Positions 42,099 to 49,580 of a DNA stretch of 64,000 nucleotides are shown piece by piece (the stretch's first letter is position 1; the number at the start of each line of letters is the position of its first letter). The notes under the pieces are model-generated. The model saw only the letters and a list, made by a program, of their open reading frames with translations. It did no database searches and was not told the origin of the DNA. Made by a program: the position numbers and the translations under genes. The stretch lies in assembly GCF_041435495.1 (NCBI RefSeq), contig NZ_CP108644.1:5999501-6063500 (forward strand), given 5' to 3'. This stretch comes from Streptomyces sp. NBC_01116 (lineage in GTDB: Bacteria > Actinomycetota > Actinomycetes > Streptomycetales > Streptomycetaceae).

Positions 42099-42961
42099 CC
42101 CCGCACATCGACGCATTCCTCTCACGAGCCCGCCTCGCATCCGCCCCCTACACCCAGGACGACATCGACGCGGCCGAAGCCCGCGTCCTCGCCCGCCTCA
42201 GCACACCCGCCCCGGCCGTCGTCCCGGCGGCCGCGGGCTCCACCACCGTCGAGGAGCCGACCGCGCTGGAGGCGGCCCAGGACCTCCAGACCCTCTGCGA
42301 AACCGTCGTCACCCGCACCACCGCTCTGCGGACCCTGCGCACCTTTCTCACTCCTCAGCTTCCGGAGCCCCCCGGCGCCCGCGTCCTGGGCTGTATCCTC
42401 CAGCTCGCCGAGTCCGAGGAGAACGCACGCTTCTGGTGGCAGTACGCCGCCGGGGCCGGCGACCCCGCCGCCTCCTACTGCCTCTACCTCCATCACCGCG
42501 CCCTCGGTGAACACGCCCCCGCCCGGTGGTGGCACGAACAGACCGAACTTCTCCAGAACACCCCTTCGACCGACGTGCCCGTCACACCCGGCGGGGGGCC
42601 GGGTACCGAACCCGACGCTGTCCCGGACGCCGTCACCGCCGCACTCAACGCCGTCTCCACCACGGACGCGAGCTTCCTGCCGACCGCCCTGCGCATCCTC
42701 GGTGCCCTGCGAACCGGGCCCGCCCCCGTCCCGGCCGTCGTCGGTGCCGTCCTCGACTACGCACCCGCCGCCGTCGGCTACATCGACGGCCTCGACCTCC
42801 CTCTCACCGACCCCGACTTCACCGACCACATCCGCACCCTCATCGCCACCGAACACACCCCCAACCGCACGCACACCCGCCTGCAGCCCCGACCCAAGAC
42901 GTCCCAGCCCCAGATCGCGACCGCCCGCCGCCACTGCACCTGGGCATGGGGATGGGGATGA
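42095..42961 (+). CDS. Sigma-factor-coupled protein of unknown function, possibly truncated
   Basis: A 288-residue soluble protein starting MTPHIDAFLSRARLASAPYT (ATG overlaps the sigma stop). An alpha-helical repeat-like middle (LQTLCETVVTRTTALRTLRTFLTP, then ESEENARFWWQYAAGAGDPAASYCLYLHHRALGEHAPARWW) resembles Sel1/TPR-type packing. No anti-sigma zinc motif or membrane helix is seen. The last residues are odd (HCTWAWGWG) and the TGA at 42959-42961 is followed in the same frame by 48 more protein-like codons. The gene may therefore carry a nonsense mutation, or the stop may be genuine. Confidence 0.75.
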   Translation: MTPHIDAFLSRARLASAPYTQDDIDAAEARVLARLSTPAPAVVPAAAGSTTVEEPTALEAAQDLQTLCETVVTRTTALRTLRTFLTPQLPEPPGARVLGCILQLAESEENARFWWQYAAGAGDPAASYCLYLHHRALGEHAPARWWHEQTELLQNTPSTDVPVTPGGGPGTEPDAVPDAVTAALNAVSTTDASFLPTALRILGALRTGPAPVPAVVGAVLDYAPAAVGYIDGLDLPLTDPDFTDHIRTLIATEHTPNRTHTRLQPRPKTSQPQIATARRHCTWAWGWG

Positions 42962-43108
42962 ACGAACCGTACGTGGCGGCTGGAAAGGGCCCTGATCCGC
43001 TCGCAGGACCCGGGCGCCGCGCTTCGGTATGGACTGCTCGCCCGGATGTACATCGTCCTGGACCACGCCGCACAGTGGGACGGTGCCGCGTGGGCACCGG
43101 CCGCATGA
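42962..43108 (+). pseudogene. In-frame continuation beyond the stop of the sigma-coupled gene
   Basis: Directly after the TGA at 42959-42961 the same frame reads TNRTWRLERALIRSQDPGAA and then LRYGLLARMYIVLDHAAQWDGAAWAPAA to a TGA at 43106. It has no start codon of its own before an internal ATG. The composition and helix pattern look like real protein, so it is best read as the detached C-terminus of the 42095 product. Confidence 0.45.
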
Positions 43109-43128
43109 CCCGTGTTCAGGATGGGCGG

Positions 43129-44094
43129 TCAGGGCTCCCCGGCACGGTTCTGGTCGCGCCAGGTCCGAGGGGAGACGCCGTAGGCCCGCTTGAACACCCT
43201 GCTGAAGTGCGTCGCGTCCACGAAGCCCCATCGACGGCCTGTGGCCGCGATGGTTCGGTGCTGTACCTGGGGGCCGGTCAGTTCCCGTCTGCACTCCGCC
43301 AGACGGTGCGTCCGTATCCAGTCCCCCAGGCTGACACCTGATCGGCCCAGCACGGTGTAGAGGTGACGCACCGAGATGCCGTGCGCAGCGGCGATCTGCG
43401 CGGCCGACAGGTCGTGGTCGCCCAAGTGCGCCCGGATGTACCTCGTGATCCGCAGGCTGAGCGTTGCCTGCAGAGAGGCCCGGCCGAGGTCGGAGTTCCC
43501 GAGTTGGGAGGCCACGACGGAACGGAGCAGCTCGATGCTCGGCTCCGTGACCGCCTCGGCGTACCTGCCCCGGCGCAGCTTGTCGCTGACGGCCAGTTGG
43601 GAGAAGTAGCTGGAGGCGAGGTGCGCGAGTGGGTTGTCGGTGCCGAGGGTGACTGCCGTGATGTCACGCAGCGACCGCTCGGGAAGCGCGAGTGCTGATC
43701 GGGGGAAGCGGAGGAAGTGCTGGTCGACGCCTTCATCGAAGACGAGTGTGTAGGGGGTGCTCGTGTCGTAGAGGGCGAAGTCTCCCGGTCTCAGCAGAGC
43801 CTGGCGGTCGTTCTGGACCACCAGGCTGGTACCCGACATCTGCAGACCCAGGAAGACGGCCGGCTCCTCGGTCTGCCGCGCAAGTCGCTGTGTTCGTTCG
43901 ATGGTCAGTGCGGTCGCCCGTGCGGAGCAGACCCCGATAGGCCCGACGGTTTCCCACCCGATGCGCACCGAGAGATGTCCGGGCGGCAGGTGGTGAGCGA
44001 TGTCGATTTTCACGACGGAGTCCCACACCGCTTGCCGGACCGCCTCCTCCCGGTCCCGCGACGGTACGAACGCTGTGTCCAGGACCGGGCTCAT
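43129..44094 (-). CDS. AraC-family transcriptional regulator
   Basis: A 321-residue regulator. The N-terminal AraC-binding-like cupin domain (about 15-170, with LGLQMSGTSLVVQNDRQALL and RPGDFALYDTSTPYTLVFDEG) precedes a double HTH (ATLSLRITRYIRAHLGDHDLSAAQIAAAHGISVRHLYTVLGRSGVSLGDWIRTHRLAECRRELT...WGFVDATHFSRVFKRAYGVSPRTW). It belongs to the AraC_binding_2 group that often controls oxidoreductases in Streptomyces. Neighbouring genes do not reveal a target. The divergent I36-type gene at 44508 is a candidate. Confidence 0.92.
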   Translation of the reverse strand: MSPVLDTAFVPSRDREEAVRQAVWDSVVKIDIAHHLPPGHLSVRIGWETVGPIGVCSARATALTIERTQRLARQTEEPAVFLGLQMSGTSLVVQNDRQALLRPGDFALYDTSTPYTLVFDEGVDQHFLRFPRSALALPERSLRDITAVTLGTDNPLAHLASSYFSQLAVSDKLRRGRYAEAVTEPSIELLRSVVASQLGNSDLGRASLQATLSLRITRYIRAHLGDHDLSAAQIAAAHGISVRHLYTVLGRSGVSLGDWIRTHRLAECRRELTGPQVQHRTIAATGRRWGFVDATHFSRVFKRAYGVSPRTWRDQNRAGEP

Positions 44095-44507
44095 GAGGCG
44101 AACCTCCGACGGTCGAATCGGTGTTGAGCGGATCGGCGCGGTCCAGGGGCTCTGATCTCGTCGCTACCCCCAGCTGTACTCCAACCAGGGGCCCGAGTGA
44201 ACATCACCATGGCAGGACTCGGTCACACCGTGCAACGGCGCAGTCAGGGGCGTTCCGTACCTGAAGACGGGAACACGGGGCTCCGCTGTGGTGCCCGTCG
44301 CTTCGGGGGCAGGCCGGTAGTACCCAGAATTTTGAGGGTCCGAGAGTGCCAGGGCCAGAGCTTCGGAAGCTGCCGCGCACGGCTGGTCAAGAACCGTGCA
44401 CGGACGGAACATATGGCGTGCCTCTATCACCCTAGGTTCATCCCAGAGCGGATCCGGCGTGATGATCTGCGCTCCAGAGAGATCCGCCCCAAAGGGAGGC
44501 ACACATC
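44095..44507. other. 413-bp intergenic region
   Basis: Divergent region between the AraC gene and the I36-type gene. No gene is supported. A reverse-strand open stretch (44164-44410) has mildly protein-like composition but no ribosome binding site. The promoter of the secreted protein gene probably lies near 44410-44480, and its ribosome binding site aagggagg is at 44492-44499. Confidence 0.5.
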
Positions 44508-44966
44508 GTGAGCAACAAGATCGCACTGGTCGCAGCGGGCGCCGCCCTGCTGCTGGCATCCGCAGTGGGCAGTGCATCCGCACAGGATCGGACCCAGGCA
44601 GCGGGAAGTCCGGTCGCACCCGCGACCGTCACCGGCTCCAACGTGATCGAACCGGTCCAGTACAAGGGCACCGACGTGGGAATCACGGCCTGGGACAACT
44701 GTCTGCACGGGCAGGCATGCTTGTTCCAGAACAGCAACGGCGGGGGGACCATGTGGGTCGTGCCCAGCTGCGGTGTCGTGTACAACCTCAACGCCAGCAT
44801 GAACAACCGGACGAGCTCTCTGTGGAACAGGGCGGGCAGCACCTTGAACATCTACAACGGGAACGGGGGGGCCACCATGCTGGGAAGTTACGGAGCGTAC
44901 GGCCCGCCGATCAACCTCCCGTCGAACTTCAACGACAAGATCAGTTCCGTGTACGCACCCTGCTAG
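44508..44966 (+). CDS. Secreted peptidase-inhibitor family I36-type protein
   Basis: A 152-residue exported protein. A signal peptide (MSNKIALVAAGAALLLASAV with ASA cleavage near residue 25) is followed by a single gamma-crystallin-like domain with four cysteines (65, 71, 88 and 152), which probably form two disulfides. The segments CLHGQACLFQNSNGGGTMWV and MNNRTSSLWNRAGSTLNIYN are typical of the I36 family, founded on the metalloprotease inhibitor SMPI. It may inhibit an extracellular protease or act as a spore or wall protein. It starts at GTG 44508 with a strong ribosome binding site. Confidence 0.88.
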   Translation: MSNKIALVAAGAALLLASAVGSASAQDRTQAAGSPVAPATVTGSNVIEPVQYKGTDVGITAWDNCLHGQACLFQNSNGGGTMWVVPSCGVVYNLNASMNNRTSSLWNRAGSTLNIYNGNGGATMLGSYGAYGPPINLPSNFNDKISSVYAPC

Positions 44967-45549
44967 GAGTTGTCTCCACCCGTCACGCCCACATCAGGAG
45001 CGATGCCAGGGTGAGGGCCGCTTGGGAGGACTCGGCGGAGGCTGAAAGCCCGCGGCCCGGTCGGGTGGCCCCATCGCGGGGCATGGGTCGGTGCGAAGCA
45101 GGATCAGGGACGGAGTTGCTGGGCCGGTACTCCTTCCAGCTCCCCGACCTGCCCGGTGGACTGCGGCCCCCGCGCGACCAGCACGCCGCCGACGACGAGT
45201 GAGTCCCGCTCGTACGGCCGCCGGGGAGGTGGGGCGGGGATCACTTCCCCGGCGGCGCGCGAGCCCTTCGCCGCGGCGGACCGCACGCGGGCCGGACATG
45301 GACCGGCTGCTCATCGCGCCCGGGAATCGGCCTGGCCCGGCTTCGGGCCGGGCCCCTTCTCGTAGAGGCCGCAGCCCTCCGTTGTCAGCCGCGTGCGCAT
45401 GGCGGTCGAGCTGGACGTGCCCAGGGCGGGCTTCGAGCGGCTCATGGAGGAGGCCGGTTCTCCGGGATCCGACGGTGGCTGTACCAGCCGCTCCGGGAAA
45501 GCCCCCCGCGACCGACTGGTCGAGGGGGCGAGGAAAGGCGGCTCGGACG
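44967..45549. other. 583-bp region with gene relics
   Basis: No complete gene is seen. It contains the coding relic at 45098-45202 described separately, a hairpin near 45333-45353 (ggcccggc-ttcg-ggccgggcc type) and a short open stretch at 45393-45596 without supporting signals. Confidence 0.5.
45098..45202 (+). pseudogene. Coding relic, possibly a transposase C-terminus
   Basis: The frame reads EAGSGTELLGRYSFQLPDLP and then GGLRPPRDQHAADDE before a TGA at 45200-45202. The LLGRYSFQLPDLPGGLRPLRD pattern recalls the tails of Tn3-type transposases in Streptomyces, but this is from memory. Upstream of about 45098 the frame loses coding character. It would be a fossil of a mobile element in the variable segment. 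Confidence 0.35.
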
Positions 45550-46176
45550 TCAGCCCGTCTGCGCGCCCGCCAGCCCCAGCAGCAGCAGCGAGGTGAAGCC
45601 GCTCGCCCACGCGGAGTCCACCGGCTCCGCGCTCACCAGGGTGCGGTGCACCACGGCCCCGGCGATCACGTCGAAGATCAGGTCCGCGTTGCGGGCGGCC
45701 GCCGACGCGTCGTCCTCGTACCGCAACTCGCCCCGGGCCTGCGCGCGTTGCCGGCCCAGCAGCACCAGCCGCTTCTGCCGGTCCACGATCGCCGAGCGGA
45801 TCCTCAGGCGCAGCGAGTCGTCGCGGGTGGACTCGGCGACCACCGCCATCAGCGCCGTACGGGCCTCCGGCCGCTCCAGCAGGGCGGCGAACTGGAGCAC
45901 GACGCCCTGCACATCGGCGGCCAGACTGCCCCGGTCGGGCACCTCCAGCTCGTCGAAGAGGACGGCGACCGCGTCCACGACCAGCTCGTTCTTGCCCGCC
46001 CAGCGTCGGTAGAGGGTCGTCTTGGCGACACCGGCCCGGGTCGCCACATCGCCCATCGTCAGCTTCGACCAGCCGAGGTCGACCAGGGACGCCCGCGTCG
46101 CTTCGAGGATCGCGGCGTCGGCCGCGGTGCTCCGCGGACGCCCTGTTCGGGTGGCTTTGGGGTCGCTGTCGTTCAT
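45550..46176 (-). CDS. TetR-family transcriptional regulator
   Basis: A 208-residue TetR regulator. The N-terminal HTH (DAAILEATRASLVDLGWSKLTMGDVATRAGVAKTTLYRRWAGKNELVVDAVAVLFDE) is followed by the TetR_C_11-like ligand domain (VVLQFAALLERPEARTALMAVVAESTRDDSLRLRIRSAIVDRQ). ATG 46176 is used; the codons upstream are not protein-like. A perfect 10-bp inverted repeat with a 3-bp spacer lies 98 bp upstream and is its probable operator. No partner transporter or enzyme gene is adjacent, so the gene may control only itself here. Confidence 0.92.
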   Translation of the reverse strand: MNDSDPKATRTGRPRSTAADAAILEATRASLVDLGWSKLTMGDVATRAGVAKTTLYRRWAGKNELVVDAVAVLFDELEVPDRGSLAADVQGVVLQFAALLERPEARTALMAVVAESTRDDSLRLRIRSAIVDRQKRLVLLGRQRAQARGELRYEDDASAAARNADLIFDVIAGAVVHRTLVSAEPVDSAWASGFTSLLLLGLAGAQTG

Positions 46177-46274
46177 GATGCCGCGACCATACCGGCCGGT
46201 AGGGGAAACGGTTGTGCTCCGGTGTCCGTGAGACAGATCACCGGGATCACCTGTCCGGCCGGGGTGGTCGGCAG

Positions 46275-46297
46275 TTACGCTACGACCCGTAGCGTAA
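46275..46297. promoter_or_regulatory. Inverted repeat, probable TetR operator
   Basis: Arms ttacgctacg (46275-46284) and cgtagcgtaa (46288-46297) are exact complements around acc. Arm length and spacing fit a TetR dimer site. It lies in the 451-bp divergent region between the TetR gene and the thioredoxin-like gene; the rest of that region (46298-46611) shows no gene. Confidence 0.65.
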
Positions 46298-46627
46298 GGA
46301 AGGCGGCCGGATCGCCCCCGTACGCCACGGAACGAACGAGCGACAGCCACCGGGGTCTCCGTGGAGACCTCAGGCGCCGGGTGGGGACCCGGGGCCGAAC
46401 GGACCGGCCGGATGGGGATCCGGAAGGTCCACCCGGGCCTTCGGGTCCGGTCAGTTCCAGCCAGGGTCTTTCAGGGGCCCGACCGGTTCCACCGGGCCTT
46501 TCGGGGCCGTCGGGGAGCCGGGGCCGCCTCGGCCCGTCCGCCCCCGCACACCGGTGGGGGCGCCCGGGCGGGTCCGGTTCTCGCACTCGCTTTCCGGAAC
46601 GGTGCGCTCAGGGGGGAGGATGTACGT

Positions 46628-47599
46628 ATGCAGCCTAGGAACATGTCCATGAGCGGCGTTGTCGACCTCGCCGCTGTCAAGGCGGCCGGTGAGGCCAAGG
46701 CCAAGGCGGAGAAGGCCCGCGCGGAGGCCTCCCGTACCGGTGGCGCCGCAGCCGTCGCTCCCGCCGCCCTGGTGATCGACGTCGATGAAGCCGGATTCGA
46801 GCGCGACGTCCTCCAGCGCTCCGCCGAGGTCCCCGTCGTCATCGACTTCTGGGCCGAGTGGTGCGAGCCGTGCAAGCAGTTGAGCCCGCTGCTGGAGCGC
46901 CTGGCCGTCGAGTACAACGGCCGCTTCCTGTTGGCCAAGGTCGATGTCGACGCGAACCAGATGCTGATGCAGCAGTTCGGCATCCAGGGTATTCCGGCCG
47001 TCTTCGCGGTCGTCGCCGGGCAGGCGCTCCCGCTCTTCCAGGGCGCGGCCCCCGAGGCGCAGATCCGCGAGACGCTGGACCAGCTGATCCAGGTCGGCGA
47101 GGAGCGCTTCGGGCTGACCGGGATCGTCGTCGACCCGGACGCCGCCGCGGCGGACGCCGTCCCGGCCGAGGTTCCGGCCGGCCCGTACGACGCCGTGCTG
47201 GAGGCCGCCGCCTCCGCGCTCGACGCCAATGACTTCGACGGCGCGGTCCAGGCGTACAAGAACGTCCTCGTGGACGACCCGGGCAACCCGGAGGCCAAGC
47301 TGGGCCTCGCCCAGGCGGAGCTGCTCGGCCGCGTCCAGAGCATGGACCCGCAGGCGGTCCGCAAGGAAGCCGCGGAGAACCCGGGCGATGTGAAGGCCCA
47401 GCTCGCCGCCGCCGATCTCGACCTGGTCGGCGGACATGTCGAGGACGCGTTCGGCCGGCTCGTCGAAGCGGTCCGCCGCACCGCGGGCGACGACCGCGAC
47501 GCCGCCAGGCTGCGACTCCTGGAGCTGTTCGAGGTGATCGGTCCGGAGGACCCGAGGGTCACCGCCGCGCGCACCGCGCTGGCCCGCGTCCTGTTCTGA
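46628..47599 (+). CDS. Thioredoxin-TPR co-chaperone (YbbN/CnoX type)
   Basis: A 323-residue protein. An Ala/Lys/Glu-rich N-terminal helix (about 15-40) is followed by a thioredoxin domain with the active site W78-C79-E80-P81-C82 (VVIDFWAEWCEPCKQLSPLL), the cis-Pro segment QGIPAVFAVVAGQ, and from about residue 190 a TPR-like helical domain (YDAVLEAAASALDANDFDGAVQAYKNVLVDDPGNPEAKLGLAQAELL). The architecture matches E. coli YbbN/CnoX, a redox-dependent holdase, here with a CxxC motif retained. It starts ATG 46628 after ggggagga (46612-46619). From memory this is SCO5419 in S. coelicolor. Confidence 0.92.
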   Translation: MQPRNMSMSGVVDLAAVKAAGEAKAKAEKARAEASRTGGAAAVAPAALVIDVDEAGFERDVLQRSAEVPVVIDFWAEWCEPCKQLSPLLERLAVEYNGRFLLAKVDVDANQMLMQQFGIQGIPAVFAVVAGQALPLFQGAAPEAQIRETLDQLIQVGEERFGLTGIVVDPDAAAADAVPAEVPAGPYDAVLEAAASALDANDFDGAVQAYKNVLVDDPGNPEAKLGLAQAELLGRVQSMDPQAVRKEAAENPGDVKAQLAAADLDLVGGHVEDAFGRLVEAVRRTAGDDRDAARLRLLELFEVIGPEDPRVTAARTALARVLF

Positions 47600-47649
47600 C
47601 ACCGGTCGGCCGTCCGCTCCGGGCGAGCCCGATTGTGCCGATGTGACAA

Positions 47650-47686
47650 GACGGCCGCACCGCCTCCCGGGCGGCGCGGCCGTTTT
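47650..47686 (+). terminator. Hairpin terminator with T-run
   Basis: Near-perfect 15-bp arms (47651-47665 and 47670-47684, one mismatch) are followed by tttt. It ends the thioredoxin-TPR transcript. Confidence 0.8.
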
Positions 47687-48252
47687 GCCGTCCTGACGCC
47701 AAAGAACAGTGCGAGAAGCCCTCTCTTTACCAAAACTTGACAAAGATGCAAGCTGTTACTCGCAGTAAGGCGAGTCGGTGATTCTGTCCCGTTTCCATAA
47801 AGTTTCCCGCCATTCCGATGTCCCTTTCGTGCCACCCTGCGTCGCCGCGTGATGCCGCCCTGTCGCCCTGTGGTTATCGGGCCGTTACTAGTCAGTAACG
47901 ATCCCCCTTGTGTCACGGCCGTGAATGCACCACGATCGGCCACGCTCGGTCCAATACCTTCAGCCCGGCCTCCAGCCGGTGCCCGAGGGTCTGTTGGGTC
48001 CCCACCGAGTGGTCGGCGGCAGTGGCGCCGACCGCGGACAGGGGGGTTCCCGCCCACGGGCGGGGCCTGTCCGACCGGCTGTGCGGAAAGCGCGGCCAGT
48101 GGTTGTCGCTCGGGGGTGAACGCCGGTGGATCGGATGCGGGACACGTCTCCGAGTACGGGCGCTCTCCTTCCCGAGGACGTAGCACTTCTCCCATCCCAG
48201 GACGGGCACGACGCCCGGACCGGAGATGTACGTCCGAGAAGAAGGAGCAAGT
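47687..48252. other. Long non-coding region upstream of the DUF6230 operon
   Basis: No gene is supported over about 560 bp. The first 150 bp are unusually AT-rich for this genome (47700-47830). A small inverted repeat gttact-agtc-agtaac lies at 47884-47899, just before a tgtcacggccgtga dyad near 47911. Both are candidate regulator sites. The ribosome binding site of the next gene is gaaggag (48240-48246). Confidence 0.5.
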
Positions 48253-48909
48253 ATGAGTTCCCAGGTTCGCGGTGGGACGAGATGGAAGCGGTTCGCTCTG
48301 GTCATGGTGCCGAGCGTCGCCGCGACGGCCGCGGTGGGCATAGGTCTGGCACAGGGTGCGCTGGCGGCGTCGTTCAGCGTTTCCGGCCAGGAGTTCAAGG
48401 TCGAGGCCAAGGAGCTCAAGGGCTACGACTTCGTCCAGTACGGCAGTGTGGCGTCGGGCAAGACGCTGGACGGTAAGCCGATGAACGCACCGGTCGCGGT
48501 GTCGGGCTTCAGCGAGGCCTGGATCACGAACATGTGCCAGTCGGTCGTCACGCCGGACCTGCCGTTCGGCATCGGCAACGTCACCCTGAGGCTGGAGGCG
48601 GGCGGCGAGGGCCACAAGAAGGTCTACGCCAAGGACCTCTACCTCGATGTGTCGGAGCTCGACGCCGACGCCAAGTTCAAGAACATCGACATCGGCGTCG
48701 CGGCGGGCTCGCTCAAGAAGCCCGACGAGCCGGGGGCCATAGGCATCCAGCCCGGCACCCGGGCCGACGAGGAGGGCTTCGCCCAGCGGGCCGACGAGGC
48801 TCTGCTGACGGGCGTCAGGCAGAAGGCGTGGGCCACGACTGCGGGCACCTTCAACCTCAGCGGTCTGAAACTGCGCCTGCACCAGGGCACCGAAAAGGAG
48901 TGCTACTAA
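48253..48909 (+). CDS. DUF6230 exported protein
   Basis: A 218-residue protein with a signal-like N-terminus (RWKRFALVMVPSVAATAAVG...LAQGALAASFSVSG) and a beta-rich mature part (QEFKVEAKELKGYDFVQYGS, then KVYAKDLYLDVSELDADAKFKNIDIG). It has two cysteines (MCQSV and the C-terminal KECY). The family (DUF6230) is often mislabelled cholesterol esterase; no hydrolase motif is visible. It is the first gene of a three-gene operon with the DUF6114 membrane protein and the Pro/Glu/Thr-rich protein, both found in the same order in S. coelicolor (SCO5420-5422, from memory). Probable role in the envelope. Confidence 0.88.
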   Translation: MSSQVRGGTRWKRFALVMVPSVAATAAVGIGLAQGALAASFSVSGQEFKVEAKELKGYDFVQYGSVASGKTLDGKPMNAPVAVSGFSEAWITNMCQSVVTPDLPFGIGNVTLRLEAGGEGHKKVYAKDLYLDVSELDADAKFKNIDIGVAAGSLKKPDEPGAIGIQPGTRADEEGFAQRADEALLTGVRQKAWATTAGTFNLSGLKLRLHQGTEKECY

Positions 48910-49004
48910 GCACCCCGCCGGGTGGCCGGAGCCCGTGCCTCACGGTTTCGGTCACCCACCCTTTCACTCCTCACAGCAGTACCGGTTCCAGGGAGCTGTT
49001 TTCC

Positions 49005-49580
49005 ATGAGCCCCGAGTCCACAGGGCAGAACGAGCACTACATCCGCGTCTATCGGCGACGCTTCCGCGCCTGGCGGGGTAACCGGCCGTTCTGGGCCGGA
49101 CTGTTCACCTTGGCGGGTGGCGTTCCCATCGCCTACTTCCCCTACGCCAACATGCACCTCGGCAACGTGACGCTGGCCATGTCCACCACGGCCGGCGCGG
49201 GATCCCTGATCATCGGGGTCCTCCTGGTCACGCTCGGCCTGACGATGTGGTTCCACAGCATCGTCCGGGTCTTCGCCGGCGTCGCCGCCATCCTGCTGGC
49301 GCTGATCTCCATACCCGTCGCCAACATCGGCGGTTTCGTCGTCGGATTCGTCCTCGCCCTCGTCGGCGGAGCCCTGTCCATCTCCTGGGCCCCGGGCGAG
49401 ACGAGGAGCGACGAGGAGCCGTTCGGCGAGCACGGGTCCCGGCGCACCGCGCCGGCGAAGCACCTGCCGTACGAGGAGCGCCCCGAGGGCGAGTTCCAGG
49501 CCGCGGCCGTGCCGCGGCAGCAGGGCGCCGGGTACGACCTGGCAGCCGACGGCGACGGCGGGAGGAACCGTGCGGGGTGA
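49005..49580 (+). CDS. DUF6114 membrane protein
   Basis: A 191-residue membrane protein. A charged N-terminus (YIRVYRRRFRAWRGNRPFWA) precedes four helices at about 31-50, 62-80, 85-100 and 106-125, with an intermediate YANMHLGNVTLAMSTTAGAG loop. The cytoplasmic C-terminal tail is about 65 polar residues. It lies 95 bp after DUF6230 and overlaps the next gene by 11 bp. Probably an envelope component that works with its two operon neighbours. Confidence 0.87.
   Translation: MSPESTGQNEHYIRVYRRRFRAWRGNRPFWAGLFTLAGGVPIAYFPYANMHLGNVTLAMSTTAGAGSLIIGVLLVTLGLTMWFHSIVRVFAGVAAILLALISIPVANIGGFVVGFVLALVGGALSISWAPGETRSDEEPFGEHGSRRTAPAKHLPYEERPEGEFQAAAVPRQQGAGYDLAADGDGGRNRAG

Noticed and set aside
44164..44619. 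A 151-codon minus-strand frame between the AraC and I36-type genes
   Set aside because: It overlaps the well-supported I36-type gene at its start and has no ribosome binding site. Part of it (44164-44410) has mildly plausible composition but there is not enough to call a gene.
45393..45596. A 67-codon plus-strand frame before the TetR gene
   Set aside because: It runs into the 3' end of the TetR gene on the other strand, has no ribosome binding site and ends in an Ala/Pro run.
46361..46627. N-terminal extension of the thioredoxin-TPR protein
   Set aside because: The extension is Arg/Pro/Gly-rich and not protein-like. A strong ribosome binding site directly precedes ATG 46628.
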